Positions 1-6,733 of a DNA stretch of 14,863 nt are shown here, in pieces. A model generated the notes under the pieces. That model was not told the origin of the DNA and searched no databases. It saw only the letters and a program-made list of their open reading frames with translations. This DNA comes from DATMBL01 sp050735975 (GTDB lineage: Bacteria > Desulfobacterota > Binatia > UBA9968). The stretch lies in assembly GCA_050735975.1 (NCBI GenBank), contig JBOHVS010000316.1:1-14863 (forward strand). The letters run 5' to 3'. Position 1 is the first letter of the stretch. Each line of letters opens with the position of its first letter. The position numbers and the translations under genes were made by a program.

Positions 1-686
1 TTGGCGTCTTGTTTGGCCTTGACGGTTACTTTCTGGTTGGTTTTTCCCAGCGTCTCGTGCCAAACCTCGACATTGTAGGTTCCCGGCGGAACATCGGCGA
101 GCTTGAAGTTGCCGGAATTGTCCGTAACGGCGAAGTACGGAGTCGGTGTCGCAACCAGCCAGCCGGACATCCAAGCGTGAACATCGCATTTCACCTGGAT
201 TGTCTCAGGTTTGTCGATCTTCACCTGCATGTTCTTCTTGAACTTCGGCTGCGCCATGTTAAACGGGCTATTCACCTTGCTATAGGAGTGAACGTTGTGA
301 AGGACGCCGTCGGGGTTCAGGATCTCGACAGTCGTGCCCGCTGGAAACACAAGGACGTGGGGGTGGTACTCGCAGCCCTTTTGGTCGAGCGCCACCTTCT
401 TTGTCTCGATCTTTTTGCCCTTCTTGATGTCCGTGATGGTGACAACAGCGTTCGCGAGGTTCCCCTTATTAACGACCAATGATTGATCGAGCTTCGGCGT
501 TTTGCCGCAGACCTCTTTATCCTTGCTGACGTCCAGTTTCTTCGGAGCAGGGGCATTGCCTTTGAACTTGACGGTCCCTGAAATTGTCCCGCCGTCTTTG
601 ACATCTCCGCCTTGGTACTGCGCGGCCGCGCTGACCGGCAGCGCGATCAAGGCCGCGAATAAGATAAATGAGCCAAACTTATTCAT
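1..686 (-). CDS. Secreted cupredoxin-like protein with C-terminal regulatory-like beta domain (3' end beyond window)
   Basis: 228 codons are readable from ATG at 686; no stop is reached, so the C-terminus is outside the window. A signal peptide spans residues 1-22 (hydrophobic core, then PVSAAAQ). The middle (about 33-180) looks like a cupredoxin: possible type-1 copper ligands are H133 (or H130) in LHNVH, then C167, H170 and M173 in CDVHAWM, which fits the C-x2-H-x2-M pattern. C60 and C105 could form a disulfide. Residues about 183-214 (YFAVTDNSGNF...PPGTYNVEVWHE) resemble a carboxypeptidase-regulatory-like or SpaA-like beta domain. The start has a strong AGGAGG ribosome site four bases upstream. 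It is the last visible gene of the Rieske/cytochrome b operon, 55 bp after the octahaem cytochrome, so a periplasmic copper electron carrier or complex subunit is a reasonable inference. Copper binding is not proven; annotations of this kind often read 'carboxypeptidase regulatory-like' or 'methylamine utilization' protein. Confidence 0.8.
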   Translation of the reverse strand, partial: MNKFGSFILFAALIALPVSAAAQYQGGDVKDGGTISGTVKFKGNAPAPKKLDVSKDKEVCGKTPKLDQSLVVNKGNLANAVVTITDIKKGKKIETKKVALDQKGCEYHPHVLVFPAGTTVEILNPDGVLHNVHSYSKVNSPFNMAQPKFKKNMQVKIDKPETIQVKCDVHAWMSGWLVATPTPYFAVTDNSGNFKLADVPPGTYNVEVWHETLGKTNQKVTVKAKQDA

Positions 687-690
687 AGAT

Positions 691-696
691 CCTCCT
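691..696 (-). promoter_or_regulatory. Strong Shine-Dalgarno (AGGAGG) for the cupredoxin-like gene
   Basis: On the minus strand AGGAGG sits four bases before the ATG at 686. It is the clearest ribosome binding site in the operon and fixes the start. It suggests the gene is translated independently, since it is separated by 55 bp from the preceding gene while the genes before that are nearly contiguous. Confidence 0.75.
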
Positions 697-741
697 TACA
701 CGTTGCTGTCGGTTTTTAGACGCTTAGAAAGCCGCGGTCAT

Positions 742-3420
742 TCATCGGGCGGCAACCCTCGGCTTTGTTGCGCCCGGTGCCGGCGCGCTCGCCCCGTTGC
801 CGAGGGTCATTAAATAATCGCGCAACGCCTCGATCTGCCGGTCGTCTTTCCCTCCCAAGATGTTATCCGGTCCACCTGGAAAGAACGAAGGCATCTTGGT
901 GCCGGGCTGGACTTTCTGCGGATCTTTCAGCCACTTCAGGATCCAGTCGGGGTTGAGTCGTTCACGCGCCAAATTGAAGTCGGGCGCCCAGCCGTCTTGA
1001 GGGCCTTCGGGCTTCTTATCACCTTGTTGATGACAACTATAGCAATTAAAGTAATCCGGCGAAACTAGAGTCCGCGCCGCGGCCAGATTCTCTTCCGGGA
1101 TCTTTTTCTCATTAACATAGGTAAACGGAATCTCCACCTTCGACAGGCCGTTGAAGTAGCTCACCAGTTGGTTCGCATGCTGGTCCGAGAAACCAAAGGT
1201 CGGCATGCGAATATCCAGCCACGGGCGCACCGGAAACGGCGCCTTTAAAAAGCTGAACAGCCAGTTGGACTGCACCTTTTCGCCCTCACCATTTAACGGT
1301 GGAGGCGCCAAAGCCGGATTCTCATAGTACTTTTTAATGTAACCGCCCCGCTTCTCTATCTCGTGACAGCCAACACAATTGTATTGTTGCATCAGACGCC
1401 GCCCCTCGACGACCTGCACCACTCGTTCACTTTGATCCGCCAGGTAGCGATGTCCGACGTTCTTTTCGCGGAAGCCGCCGAGCAGGATCCGCAGCGCGTC
1501 AATATCTTCATCGGCAAGATCGAACTGCGGCATGATCTGCTCCACGCGCTCGGTAGCGTAGATGCGCGGAGTCTTTAATTTATGAAAAGTCCAGTCATCC
1601 CATGTATGTTTGATGTCCGTGCGGTTTCCGAAGAAGAGCTCCTCCAGAGTTTTGGAGCCGAACGTGGTCAATTCTACGCCGATGCGGGACTCTTTCTCCA
1701 TGCCTTCGATATCATGGCAGCCGAAGCAGCCATATTTTCGAACCAGTGACTCTCCACGTTTGATGTTTTTTGCGTCCGCGAGTTTCTCCTGGATGCCCGC
1801 CATCGGCTCAGGCTTGCTGCCTAAAGTCATCAGGTATTTAGTAATGGCCGCCGCTTCGTCGTCGGCAAGCCGTAAGCTCGGCATCTTTGTGTCGGGAGAA
1901 AAATCGCGCGGGTTTTTCACCCAGTGGTAAACCCATTGCGCGCTGGTTTTCGCGGCGATGTCTTTCAGATTTGGAACAAGATCTTTATTTTTCCCGAGAG
2001 GCGTTGAGAACTCGCCTTCGGCGAAGCCGTGACACCCTTTGCAGCCGATCGTCTCGACCAGCTTCTTGCCACGGCCCGCCTCGTTGGCGTCACCTTCCCG
2101 GAATCCAGCCGGCAAAGGATGCTCTTGCAACCATTGATCGCCCTCTTCTTTTGACAGCGACCAGAGGTAGGCGGCAACGGCCACCGCTTCGTCTTGTTTG
2201 AAATCGAAATGGGGCATGCGCGTGCGCGGACGGAACTTATGGGGGTTTTCGATCCAACGCACCATCCATCCAGGGTCGACCTTGGCGCTGATCTTTCGCA
2301 GGCTAGGCCCAATTTTCGGGATATTCTCGTACCCCTTGACTAAGTGGCAGCCGGTGCAACCCACCTGCTCGAAGAGCCTCTGTCCTTGCGCGAGCAACGG
2401 AGCATCTTCCAGCTTTTGGACATCCAGATGACACGACGCGCAGCTTGACTGCGCTTTTGATCCGCGCAACAGCGGAAACTCCCACAGATGCACCTCTCCG
2501 TGGGCTTGCTCCACGCTATTGACGGCCACTCCTTGCCCCTCATGACAACCGGTACAACCGAACTTGTCCGGCGGGTGGGCGTTGTCGGCCAGTAAGACCT
2601 CGCGTCGCGGATGCGTGCGGAAAGGCTGCGGATCCTTCTCAAATCCAGGGCGGTTGATCGCAAGATGGCAGGTCTGGCAACGGTCCACGCGAGCGATCGG
2701 TTGATCGAAACGATTCCGATCGAACTCCTCCAACGAGACCTGCTGGATTTTCGCAATCTTGTAAAACGAAACAGGCCCAAGATTGAGCGTGACATTCTCC
2801 ATCGCCCGCAGCCATTTGTCCCTTTCGGCAGTCAGCTTGGCGAGTTCGTTTTCAAGCTCCTTGGTGTTGGAGTGGACTTTCTTGATTTCTTCCTTGATCC
2901 GCTCTCGCTCAGCGCCGGCGGCCTCGAGCCGGGGATCGAGTTTTGCTTTTTCTTTTTCCAGCTCATGAATATGTTCCAGGTAAGGTTTCGGGTTGCGGTT
3001 CTGTTGAACGGCATGATCGTGCTCATACCATGCTTCTTCTAATTCACTCTTGATGAACTTGACCTCTTGGTCGATTTCCTTGAACCGAACTGTGGCTCGA
3101 ACTTCCTGGTCTTCGAGCGCTGCGAGCTTACTGCCCAAAGCGCCGTTATTCAGGCTGGTTTGGGCGGCGGCGAGTTTCTTCGACAGCTCCTGGTAGTTGG
3201 AATCCGCCTGGAGCTTTTTATTTTCCTCATCATAAACAGCCTTGGCCTTGTTGTAGTCCAGGCGATTAAACTGCGCTTGGAACCCTTTCCAGGGGCGGCG
3301 GGTAATGTTGTCATCCCAGAAAGCCCAAAAGGTGAGCGCGACAAGAAGCGCGCTTCCTATCAGGAATATGCTGCCGTAGGATTTTTTCTCCTCGTTCTGA
3401 TCGATTCCTCGTTCGGCCAT
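742..3420 (-). CDS. Membrane-anchored coiled-coil octahaem cytochrome c of a Rieske/cytochrome b complex
   Basis: 892 aa. An N-terminal membrane anchor lies at about residues 17-35, followed by a charged Glu/Lys-rich region (about 55-210) that looks like a long coiled coil. Eight CxxCH haem-c motifs start at residues 248, 289, 327, 355, 460, 565, 682 and 793. The first three are close together and form a trihaem block. The last five each begin a single-haem cytochrome c module of about 105-110 residues, with a likely distal Met ligand in a MPxF/MPxL motif near 402, 513, 630, 740 and 843; several modules also repeat an NPxxFxPxTxMP-like signature. The gene follows the Rieske, cytochrome b and subunit-IV genes in one operon, so it probably takes the place of cytochrome c1/f and passes electrons from the Rieske centre to periplasmic acceptors. 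The start ATG is 9 bp after the stop of the small upstream gene. Family and haem count are read directly; the electron route is inferred. Confidence 0.9.
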   Translation of the reverse strand: MAERGIDQNEEKKSYGSIFLIGSALLVALTFWAFWDDNITRRPWKGFQAQFNRLDYNKAKAVYDEENKKLQADSNYQELSKKLAAAQTSLNNGALGSKLAALEDQEVRATVRFKEIDQEVKFIKSELEEAWYEHDHAVQQNRNPKPYLEHIHELEKEKAKLDPRLEAAGAERERIKEEIKKVHSNTKELENELAKLTAERDKWLRAMENVTLNLGPVSFYKIAKIQQVSLEEFDRNRFDQPIARVDRCQTCHLAINRPGFEKDPQPFRTHPRREVLLADNAHPPDKFGCTGCHEGQGVAVNSVEQAHGEVHLWEFPLLRGSKAQSSCASCHLDVQKLEDAPLLAQGQRLFEQVGCTGCHLVKGYENIPKIGPSLRKISAKVDPGWMVRWIENPHKFRPRTRMPHFDFKQDEAVAVAAYLWSLSKEEGDQWLQEHPLPAGFREGDANEAGRGKKLVETIGCKGCHGFAEGEFSTPLGKNKDLVPNLKDIAAKTSAQWVYHWVKNPRDFSPDTKMPSLRLADDEAAAITKYLMTLGSKPEPMAGIQEKLADAKNIKRGESLVRKYGCFGCHDIEGMEKESRIGVELTTFGSKTLEELFFGNRTDIKHTWDDWTFHKLKTPRIYATERVEQIMPQFDLADEDIDALRILLGGFREKNVGHRYLADQSERVVQVVEGRRLMQQYNCVGCHEIEKRGGYIKKYYENPALAPPPLNGEGEKVQSNWLFSFLKAPFPVRPWLDIRMPTFGFSDQHANQLVSYFNGLSKVEIPFTYVNEKKIPEENLAAARTLVSPDYFNCYSCHQQGDKKPEGPQDGWAPDFNLARERLNPDWILKWLKDPQKVQPGTKMPSFFPGGPDNILGGKDDRQIEALRDYLMTLGNGASAPAPGATKPRVAAR

Positions 3421-3429
3421 ACCATTCCC

Positions 3430-3597
3430 TTAAGCTATCTTGCGCTCAAGCGCACGGCCCAAAGAAAAAACCCCAAGACCGATAAGCGTCAGCACGATCT
3501 CTTCCGCCATGGAGAAATTCTTCATGATCCCTACGAACAGCGCGTAGCCCACGTCGGCGAGCCCCAAGGCTTGCAAAATCTTCGCGACGTAAAACAT
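3430..3597 (-). CDS. 55-aa single-span membrane microprotein in the bc-type operon
   Basis: Open frame of 55 codons from ATG at 3597 to TAA at 3430-3432. It reads MFYVAKILQALGLADVGYAL, a linker, then a hydrophobic helix (about residues 33-49) ending in the basic tail RALERKIA. Its ATG overlaps the TGA of the subunit-IV-like gene by one base (TGATG), a classic translational-coupling arrangement, and only 9 bp separate its stop from the ATG of the octahaem cytochrome. Without it there would be a 176-bp hole in an otherwise tightly packed operon. I recognise no family. Small one-helix subunits (for example PetG/L/M/N in b6f) are common in such complexes, so an accessory structural subunit is a reasonable inference. 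Confidence 0.75.
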   Translation of the reverse strand: MFYVAKILQALGLADVGYALFVGIMKNFSMAEEIVLTLIGLGVFSLGRALERKIA

Positions 3598-4364
3598 CAG
3601 ATATTGAGCCAGGGGGTAACCAGGATATACTTCACGTTGAAAACCAGTCTAAGAAACATCTTGGCGGGCAGCGATAACATCAGGACGACCAGCAAGACCG
3701 TGATCGTGAACCGAACCATGCCCCACCGTTCCAGGAACTCTCTTCCTTTGATCCGCAGCACCCACCAGTAGAAGAGGGCGATCCCAATTACAAAATAGGC
3801 GCCAATCACAAACAGTCCGAAAGCAGCGGACCACCAGTAATCGCGGAATCCGAACAAATACGGTAAATCTACGTTCGTCAGCGCCACTACTTTGTGAGGG
3901 TCCCAGCGCTGCCACGGCCAGAAAAGGTTCCAACCCGGGCCACGGAAAAAGGTTCCGATAATGATCATCGTGACCCATAGAACGTGAAAGCCCAGGACAA
4001 AAGTGAGGATCTCGTACTTTCTGTCTTTGAAGCAATAGTATCCATTGCCTTTTGGGTTAATGTCGATAAACGGAATCACCATCAGGCCTACGATGATGAG
4101 GCTGGGAAGCACCACCCCGGCGTGCCAGGGGTCGAAATAAACAAGCATCTCCTGAAGCCCGAGGAAATACCATGGCGCTTTGGATGGATTGGGGGTGCGC
4201 GTCGGGTTTGCGGGCTCTTCCAGCGGCGCATCGATTGTGATCGACCACAAGGTCAGCACCACCATCACAAAAAGAGCAACGAGAAACTCGGCCCGCACCA
4301 AATGCGGCCACGTATGGATCTTGTCGTCAACCGGCAACTTTCTTTCTCTTACAGGGTCCGCCAT
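3597..4364 (-). CDS. Cytochrome b C-terminal / subunit-IV-like protein (extended PetD/QcrC type)
   Basis: 255 aa from ATG at 4364 (MADPVRERKLP). The open frame extends 20 codons further to a TTG at 4424, but GGGAG at 4369-4373 supports the ATG. It forms the quinol-site half of a split cytochrome b. The sequence NPSKAPWYFLGLQE (about residues 59-72) is the Qo-site PEWY region, here reading APWY. There are about five membrane helices: about 27-43, 80-97, 113-135, 168-190 and 208-230. Canonical PetD has three helices and about 160 residues, so this is the longer form with two extra helices; the C-terminal LRLVFNVKYILVTPWLNI matches the ending I associate with other extended bc-type subunits. It follows the b6-type gene after an unusually long 156-bp gap and overlaps the next gene by one base. 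Confidence 0.88.
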   Translation of the reverse strand: MADPVRERKLPVDDKIHTWPHLVRAEFLVALFVMVVLTLWSITIDAPLEEPANPTRTPNPSKAPWYFLGLQEMLVYFDPWHAGVVLPSLIIVGLMVIPFIDINPKGNGYYCFKDRKYEILTFVLGFHVLWVTMIIIGTFFRGPGWNLFWPWQRWDPHKVVALTNVDLPYLFGFRDYWWSAAFGLFVIGAYFVIGIALFYWWVLRIKGREFLERWGMVRFTITVLLVVLMLSLPAKMFLRLVFNVKYILVTPWLNI

Positions 4365-4520
4365 GCCTCTCCCGATTTTCGATTTTAGATTTCGTAAAAA
4401 TCCTTGAGTCCCTAAACCCTTCAACCTTAAACCTTATCCTCTGCCATATCAATTTTGAATTCTTGGAATTTAGATTTCGACTGCGCTTAACCTTGGCCTC
4501 GACCCAAACCTGAGTACTAA
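4365..4520 (-). other. 156-bp intra-operon spacer with TTTAAGG/TTTAGGG-like G-tract repeats
   Basis: No convincing gene is present. Read on the transcribed strand, it holds four G-tracts at 4410-4433 (GG, GG, GGG, GGG separated by TTTAA, TTGAA and TTTA), and the words AAATCTAAA and AAATCGAAAATC. The 11-mer TTTAGATTTCG (plus strand) occurs at about 4384 and again at about 4469. The frame of the subunit-IV gene is open through part of it but starts at TTG with no ribosome site. It is the only long gap between the b6-type gene and the octahaem cytochrome gene. Confidence 0.5.
4366..4373 (-). promoter_or_regulatory. Purine-rich ribosome site deciding the subunit-IV start
   Basis: On the minus strand GGGAGAGG ends one base before the ATG at 4364, with GGGAG at a workable spacing of four bases. 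No comparable site precedes the in-frame TTG at 4424, so the shorter 255-aa product is preferred. Confidence 0.5.
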
Positions 4521-5294
4521 TCAGAGCGATGGGCCCGAGAAACCATCCCGCCGGATGCGCCAGAAATGAACCGCCATCAGAATGCTGGCGACCAACGGGA
4601 TGAAGATACAATGCAGAATATAGAATCTGAGCAACGTGTGCGGCCCGATCTCGCCGCCGCCGAACAGGAAGGCGCGGGCATCGTAAATTGGATTAGCCCC
4701 GACAAAATCCGCGAAGGGACCCTCATAGCCCAACAGAGGCGTGGCACGGGCCATGTTCGAGCCGACTGTAACCGCCCAGATGGCGAGCTGATCCCAAGGG
4801 AGGAGATAACCCGTAAAACTCAGGAGCAGCGTTAGAACCAACAGCAGCACGCCGACGATCCAGTTAAATTCCCGTGGCGGCTTGTAGGAGCCGGTCAAAA
4901 ACACGCGAAACATGTGCAGCCAGACGAAAACAACCATGGCGTGAGCGGCCCACCGGTGCATATTGCGCATCAACATACCGAAAGGCATGTCGAACTCCAG
5001 GTATTTCATATCGGCATAGGCATACTCGGCGACCGGCCGGTAATAAAACATCAAGTAGATCCCTGTCACGACCGTGACTAGGAACATCAAGAAGGTCAGC
5101 CCGCCCATACACCAGGTAAACCGCATTCTAACCGCATGGCGCCGCACCTTGGCCGGATGCAGGTGTAAAAACACGTTGGCAGTGACCATCATGACGCGAT
5201 TACGCGGGGTATCTTCGTAACCGTGACGAAAGATCGACTTCCAAACATGGCTTTCGACGATATCGTTCTTGATTTTGTCTAACAGATTCGCCAT
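4521..5294 (-). CDS. Cytochrome b6-type subunit of a quinol:acceptor oxidoreductase
   Basis: 257 aa; the N-terminal four-helix half of cytochrome b, binding two b haems across the membrane. Haem ligands are visible as two pairs: H113/H127 (spacing x13, in NMHRWAAH...WLH) and H228/H243 (spacing x14, in ILHCIF...AVHFW). The FTGYLLPWDQ segment (about 160-169) and the GPFAD...GAN loop are typical of the family. C62, in WCMGG, lies at the position equivalent to the YCLGG cysteine that attaches haem c(i)/c(n) in cytochrome b6, so a third, covalently bound haem at the Qi site is likely. The protein stops after helix D (RRDGFSGPSL) as in b6, with the remaining helices encoded by the next gene. It starts 12 bp after the Rieske gene with a GGAAG site upstream. 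Confidence 0.93.
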   Translation of the reverse strand: MANLLDKIKNDIVESHVWKSIFRHGYEDTPRNRVMMVTANVFLHLHPAKVRRHAVRMRFTWCMGGLTFLMFLVTVVTGIYLMFYYRPVAEYAYADMKYLEFDMPFGMLMRNMHRWAAHAMVVFVWLHMFRVFLTGSYKPPREFNWIVGVLLLVLTLLLSFTGYLLPWDQLAIWAVTVGSNMARATPLLGYEGPFADFVGANPIYDARAFLFGGGEIGPHTLLRFYILHCIFIPLVASILMAVHFWRIRRDGFSGPSL

Positions 5295-5306
5295 AAAAGA
5301 CTTCCG

Positions 5307-5825
5307 TTAAGCTTTCAGAACACTTCCCGGATACTGCTCATCGGGTTCGACATCCGGACTCATTTTATAGACCTGGCTCTTATCGACAAGGAGCTGTCCA
5401 TCTTCTGCGACGGTGATTGCGAACCGGTCCAGCGGGCGCGGCGCCGGTCCTTCGAAGTTCAACCCGGATTTAAAGAAGCCGCTCCCGTGGCAAGGACATT
5501 TGAACTTATTTTCGGCCGTAAGCCAGCGCGGCGTACAGCCCAGGTGAGTGCACTTCGCGAAGATCGCGTAAACCCCGGTTTCCTCCCGAACAATCCAGAC
5601 CCGCTGGTCTTGCTTATACTTTTCACTGACCTCGCCGATGGCGTAGTCGGAGAGAAAACCGGCTTTAAAAGTTGATGGAGGCTGAAAAAGTACGCGCGGA
5701 AATGCTGAACGGAGAAAACCTAAAAGGCTGAACCCTGCGAAGATGCCGAAACCGCCCCACCCCAACCGCGTGAAGAAATCCCTCCGGGACCAGATCCCTC
5801 TTTTTGCTTTTTCCTGCTCTGGCAT
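5307..5825 (-). CDS. Rieske [2Fe-2S] iron-sulfur subunit of the cytochrome b complex
   Basis: 172 aa. A twin-arginine-type N-terminus (SRRDFF at 13-18) precedes a single hydrophobic helix (about 20-40) that probably stays as the membrane anchor. The Rieske fold shows both cluster motifs: CTHLGC at 92-97 and CPCHGSGF at 110-117. Expected cluster ligands are C92, H94, C110 and H113, with C97 and C112 forming the stabilising disulfide; the serine and tyrosine-type surroundings suggest a normal high-potential centre, although potential cannot be read from sequence. It accepts the first electron from quinol bound at the cytochrome b Qo site. The ATG has AAAAGGA upstream and lies 8 bp after the previous gene. 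Confidence 0.95.
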   Translation of the reverse strand: MPEQEKAKRGIWSRRDFFTRLGWGGFGIFAGFSLLGFLRSAFPRVLFQPPSTFKAGFLSDYAIGEVSEKYKQDQRVWIVREETGVYAIFAKCTHLGCTPRWLTAENKFKCPCHGSGFFKSGLNFEGPAPRPLDRFAITVAEDGQLLVDKSQVYKMSPDVEPDEQYPGSVLKA

Positions 5826-5833
5826 ATTTCCTT

Positions 5834-6181
5834 TTACCTTTTAATCCAGCTAATCAGGGCTCCCCAGATCACGAAAATGAGCCCTCCCAACATGAGAACC
5901 AGCCCCACCGGTCCAAAAACAAAGGACAAACCAGCCCCCAAACAAAATATCAAAACCCCTGTTCCCAGTGGATTGAATGGGGCCGGGGTGGATCCTTCTC
6001 GCCTCTCTTCACCCTCGGCCTTGTGAATCAACTCCTCGCGGATAAGGGCAAACGCCAGCTCTTTGAGATCTTCGCGCTTTTGCGGATCGGCGCCCTGAAT
6101 CAGACGACCGATCTCTTGAGCTAGTCTTTCGATCTCTTCTTCACGCGCTTGCGGCGGAACGCTGGGAGGATCCGATGTCAC
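5834..6181 (-). CDS. 115-aa membrane-hairpin protein leading the Rieske/cytochrome b operon, function unknown
   Basis: Starts with GTG at 6181; the in-frame TAA at 6188-6190 excludes a longer form. The first 60 residues are charged and helical (EEEIERLAQEIGRL and similar) and should be cytoplasmic. Residues about 73-90 and 92-111 form two glycine-rich hydrophobic helices broken at FGPVG, i.e. a membrane hairpin, followed by SWIKR. I recognise no named family. Its stop lies 8 bp before the Rieske start, so it is probably co-translated with the complex and may be an assembly factor or small subunit. A promoter-like sequence stands directly upstream. Confidence 0.75.
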   Translation of the reverse strand: MTSDPPSVPPQAREEEIERLAQEIGRLIQGADPQKREDLKELAFALIREELIHKAEGEERREGSTPAPFNPLGTGVLIFCLGAGLSFVFGPVGLVLMLGGLIFVIWGALISWIKR

Positions 6182-6202
6182 TTTGGCTTAGAATCGTTGA
6201 TT

Positions 6203-6226
6203 ATTATAGAAATTCTGCGTTGTCAA
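6203..6226 (-). promoter_or_regulatory. Promoter-like TTGACA / TATAAT pair upstream of the respiratory operon
   Basis: On the minus strand a perfect TTGACA (6226-6221) and a perfect TATAAT (6208-6203) lie in the 66-bp gap before the GTG of the 115-aa gene. They are only 12 bp apart, shorter than the usual 16-18. AATAAT two to three bases further downstream gives a 15-bp spacer. It would let the operon be transcribed separately from moeA-ispF. The elements are seen; activity is inferred. Confidence 0.45.
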
Positions 6227-6247
6227 CCGTTTGGCGTTTGCCCAGCA

Positions 6248-6730
6248 TCACTTGCTCAGCAAAACCACCGCGGTAGCCGCCATTCCTTTGCCTTGGCCCG
6301 CCCATCCGAGCTTTTCAGTGGTGGCCGCCTTAATATTGATCTTGCTTTCTCCGACCCTCAATTGAGTCGCGACGTTCTTTCTCATTCTAGCGTAGTACGG
6401 CGCGAGCTTCGGCCGCTGCGCCACCAGGGTGATATCCGCGTTTACCAGTCTGAACCGTTTTTGCCGCATCAGCTTTAAGACTTCATCGAGAAGTTTTGTG
6501 CTGGCAATGTCTTTGTAAGTCGGATCGCTGTCCGGGAAATGCGTTCCAATGTCTCCCTCGCCTATGGCGCCAAGCAGCGCATTGATCAGTGCGTGCAAGA
6601 GTACGTCGGCGTCCGAATGGCCGACGAGCCCCCTATCGTGGGGTATTTCCACTCCGCCGAGAATAAGCCTTCGGCGCCGTTGGAAACGGTGAACGTCGAA
6701 TCCATGCCCGATGCGGAATTCTCGCGCCAT
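6248..6730 (-). CDS. ispF: 2-C-methyl-D-erythritol 2,4-cyclodiphosphate synthase
   Basis: 160 aa, the normal length. It converts CDP-methylerythritol 2-phosphate to the cyclic diphosphate, releasing CMP, in the non-mevalonate isoprenoid pathway. Zinc ligands are visible as D12 and H14 (GHGFDVH) and H46 (GHSDADVLLHA). The C-terminal signature AATTEKLGWAGQGKGMAA matches the family's TTTEKLGF.GRGEG motif, with a Trp replacing the usual Phe. The gene begins 3 bp after the moeA stop. ispF usually sits beside ispD, which is not here; it may be elsewhere on the chromosome. Confidence 0.95.
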   Translation of the reverse strand: MAREFRIGHGFDVHRFQRRRRLILGGVEIPHDRGLVGHSDADVLLHALINALLGAIGEGDIGTHFPDSDPTYKDIASTKLLDEVLKLMRQKRFRLVNADITLVAQRPKLAPYYARMRKNVATQLRVGESKINIKAATTEKLGWAGQGKGMAATAVVLLSK

Positions 6731-6733
6731 ACT

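Noticed and set aside
9..482. Long plus-strand open frame opposite the cupredoxin-like gene
   Set aside because: It is the antisense of a gene with signal peptide, ribosome site and recognisable motifs; its own translation shows no domain or start signal.
3067..3771. 234-codon plus-strand open frame
   Set aside because: It runs across the opposite strand of three minus-strand genes (octahaem cytochrome, microprotein, subunit IV) and its product looks like no protein family.
4327..4611. Minus-strand open frame covering the 4365-4520 spacer
   Set aside because: Most of it overlaps the b6-type and subunit-IV genes in another frame, and the spacer part is low-complexity; no ribosome site was found.
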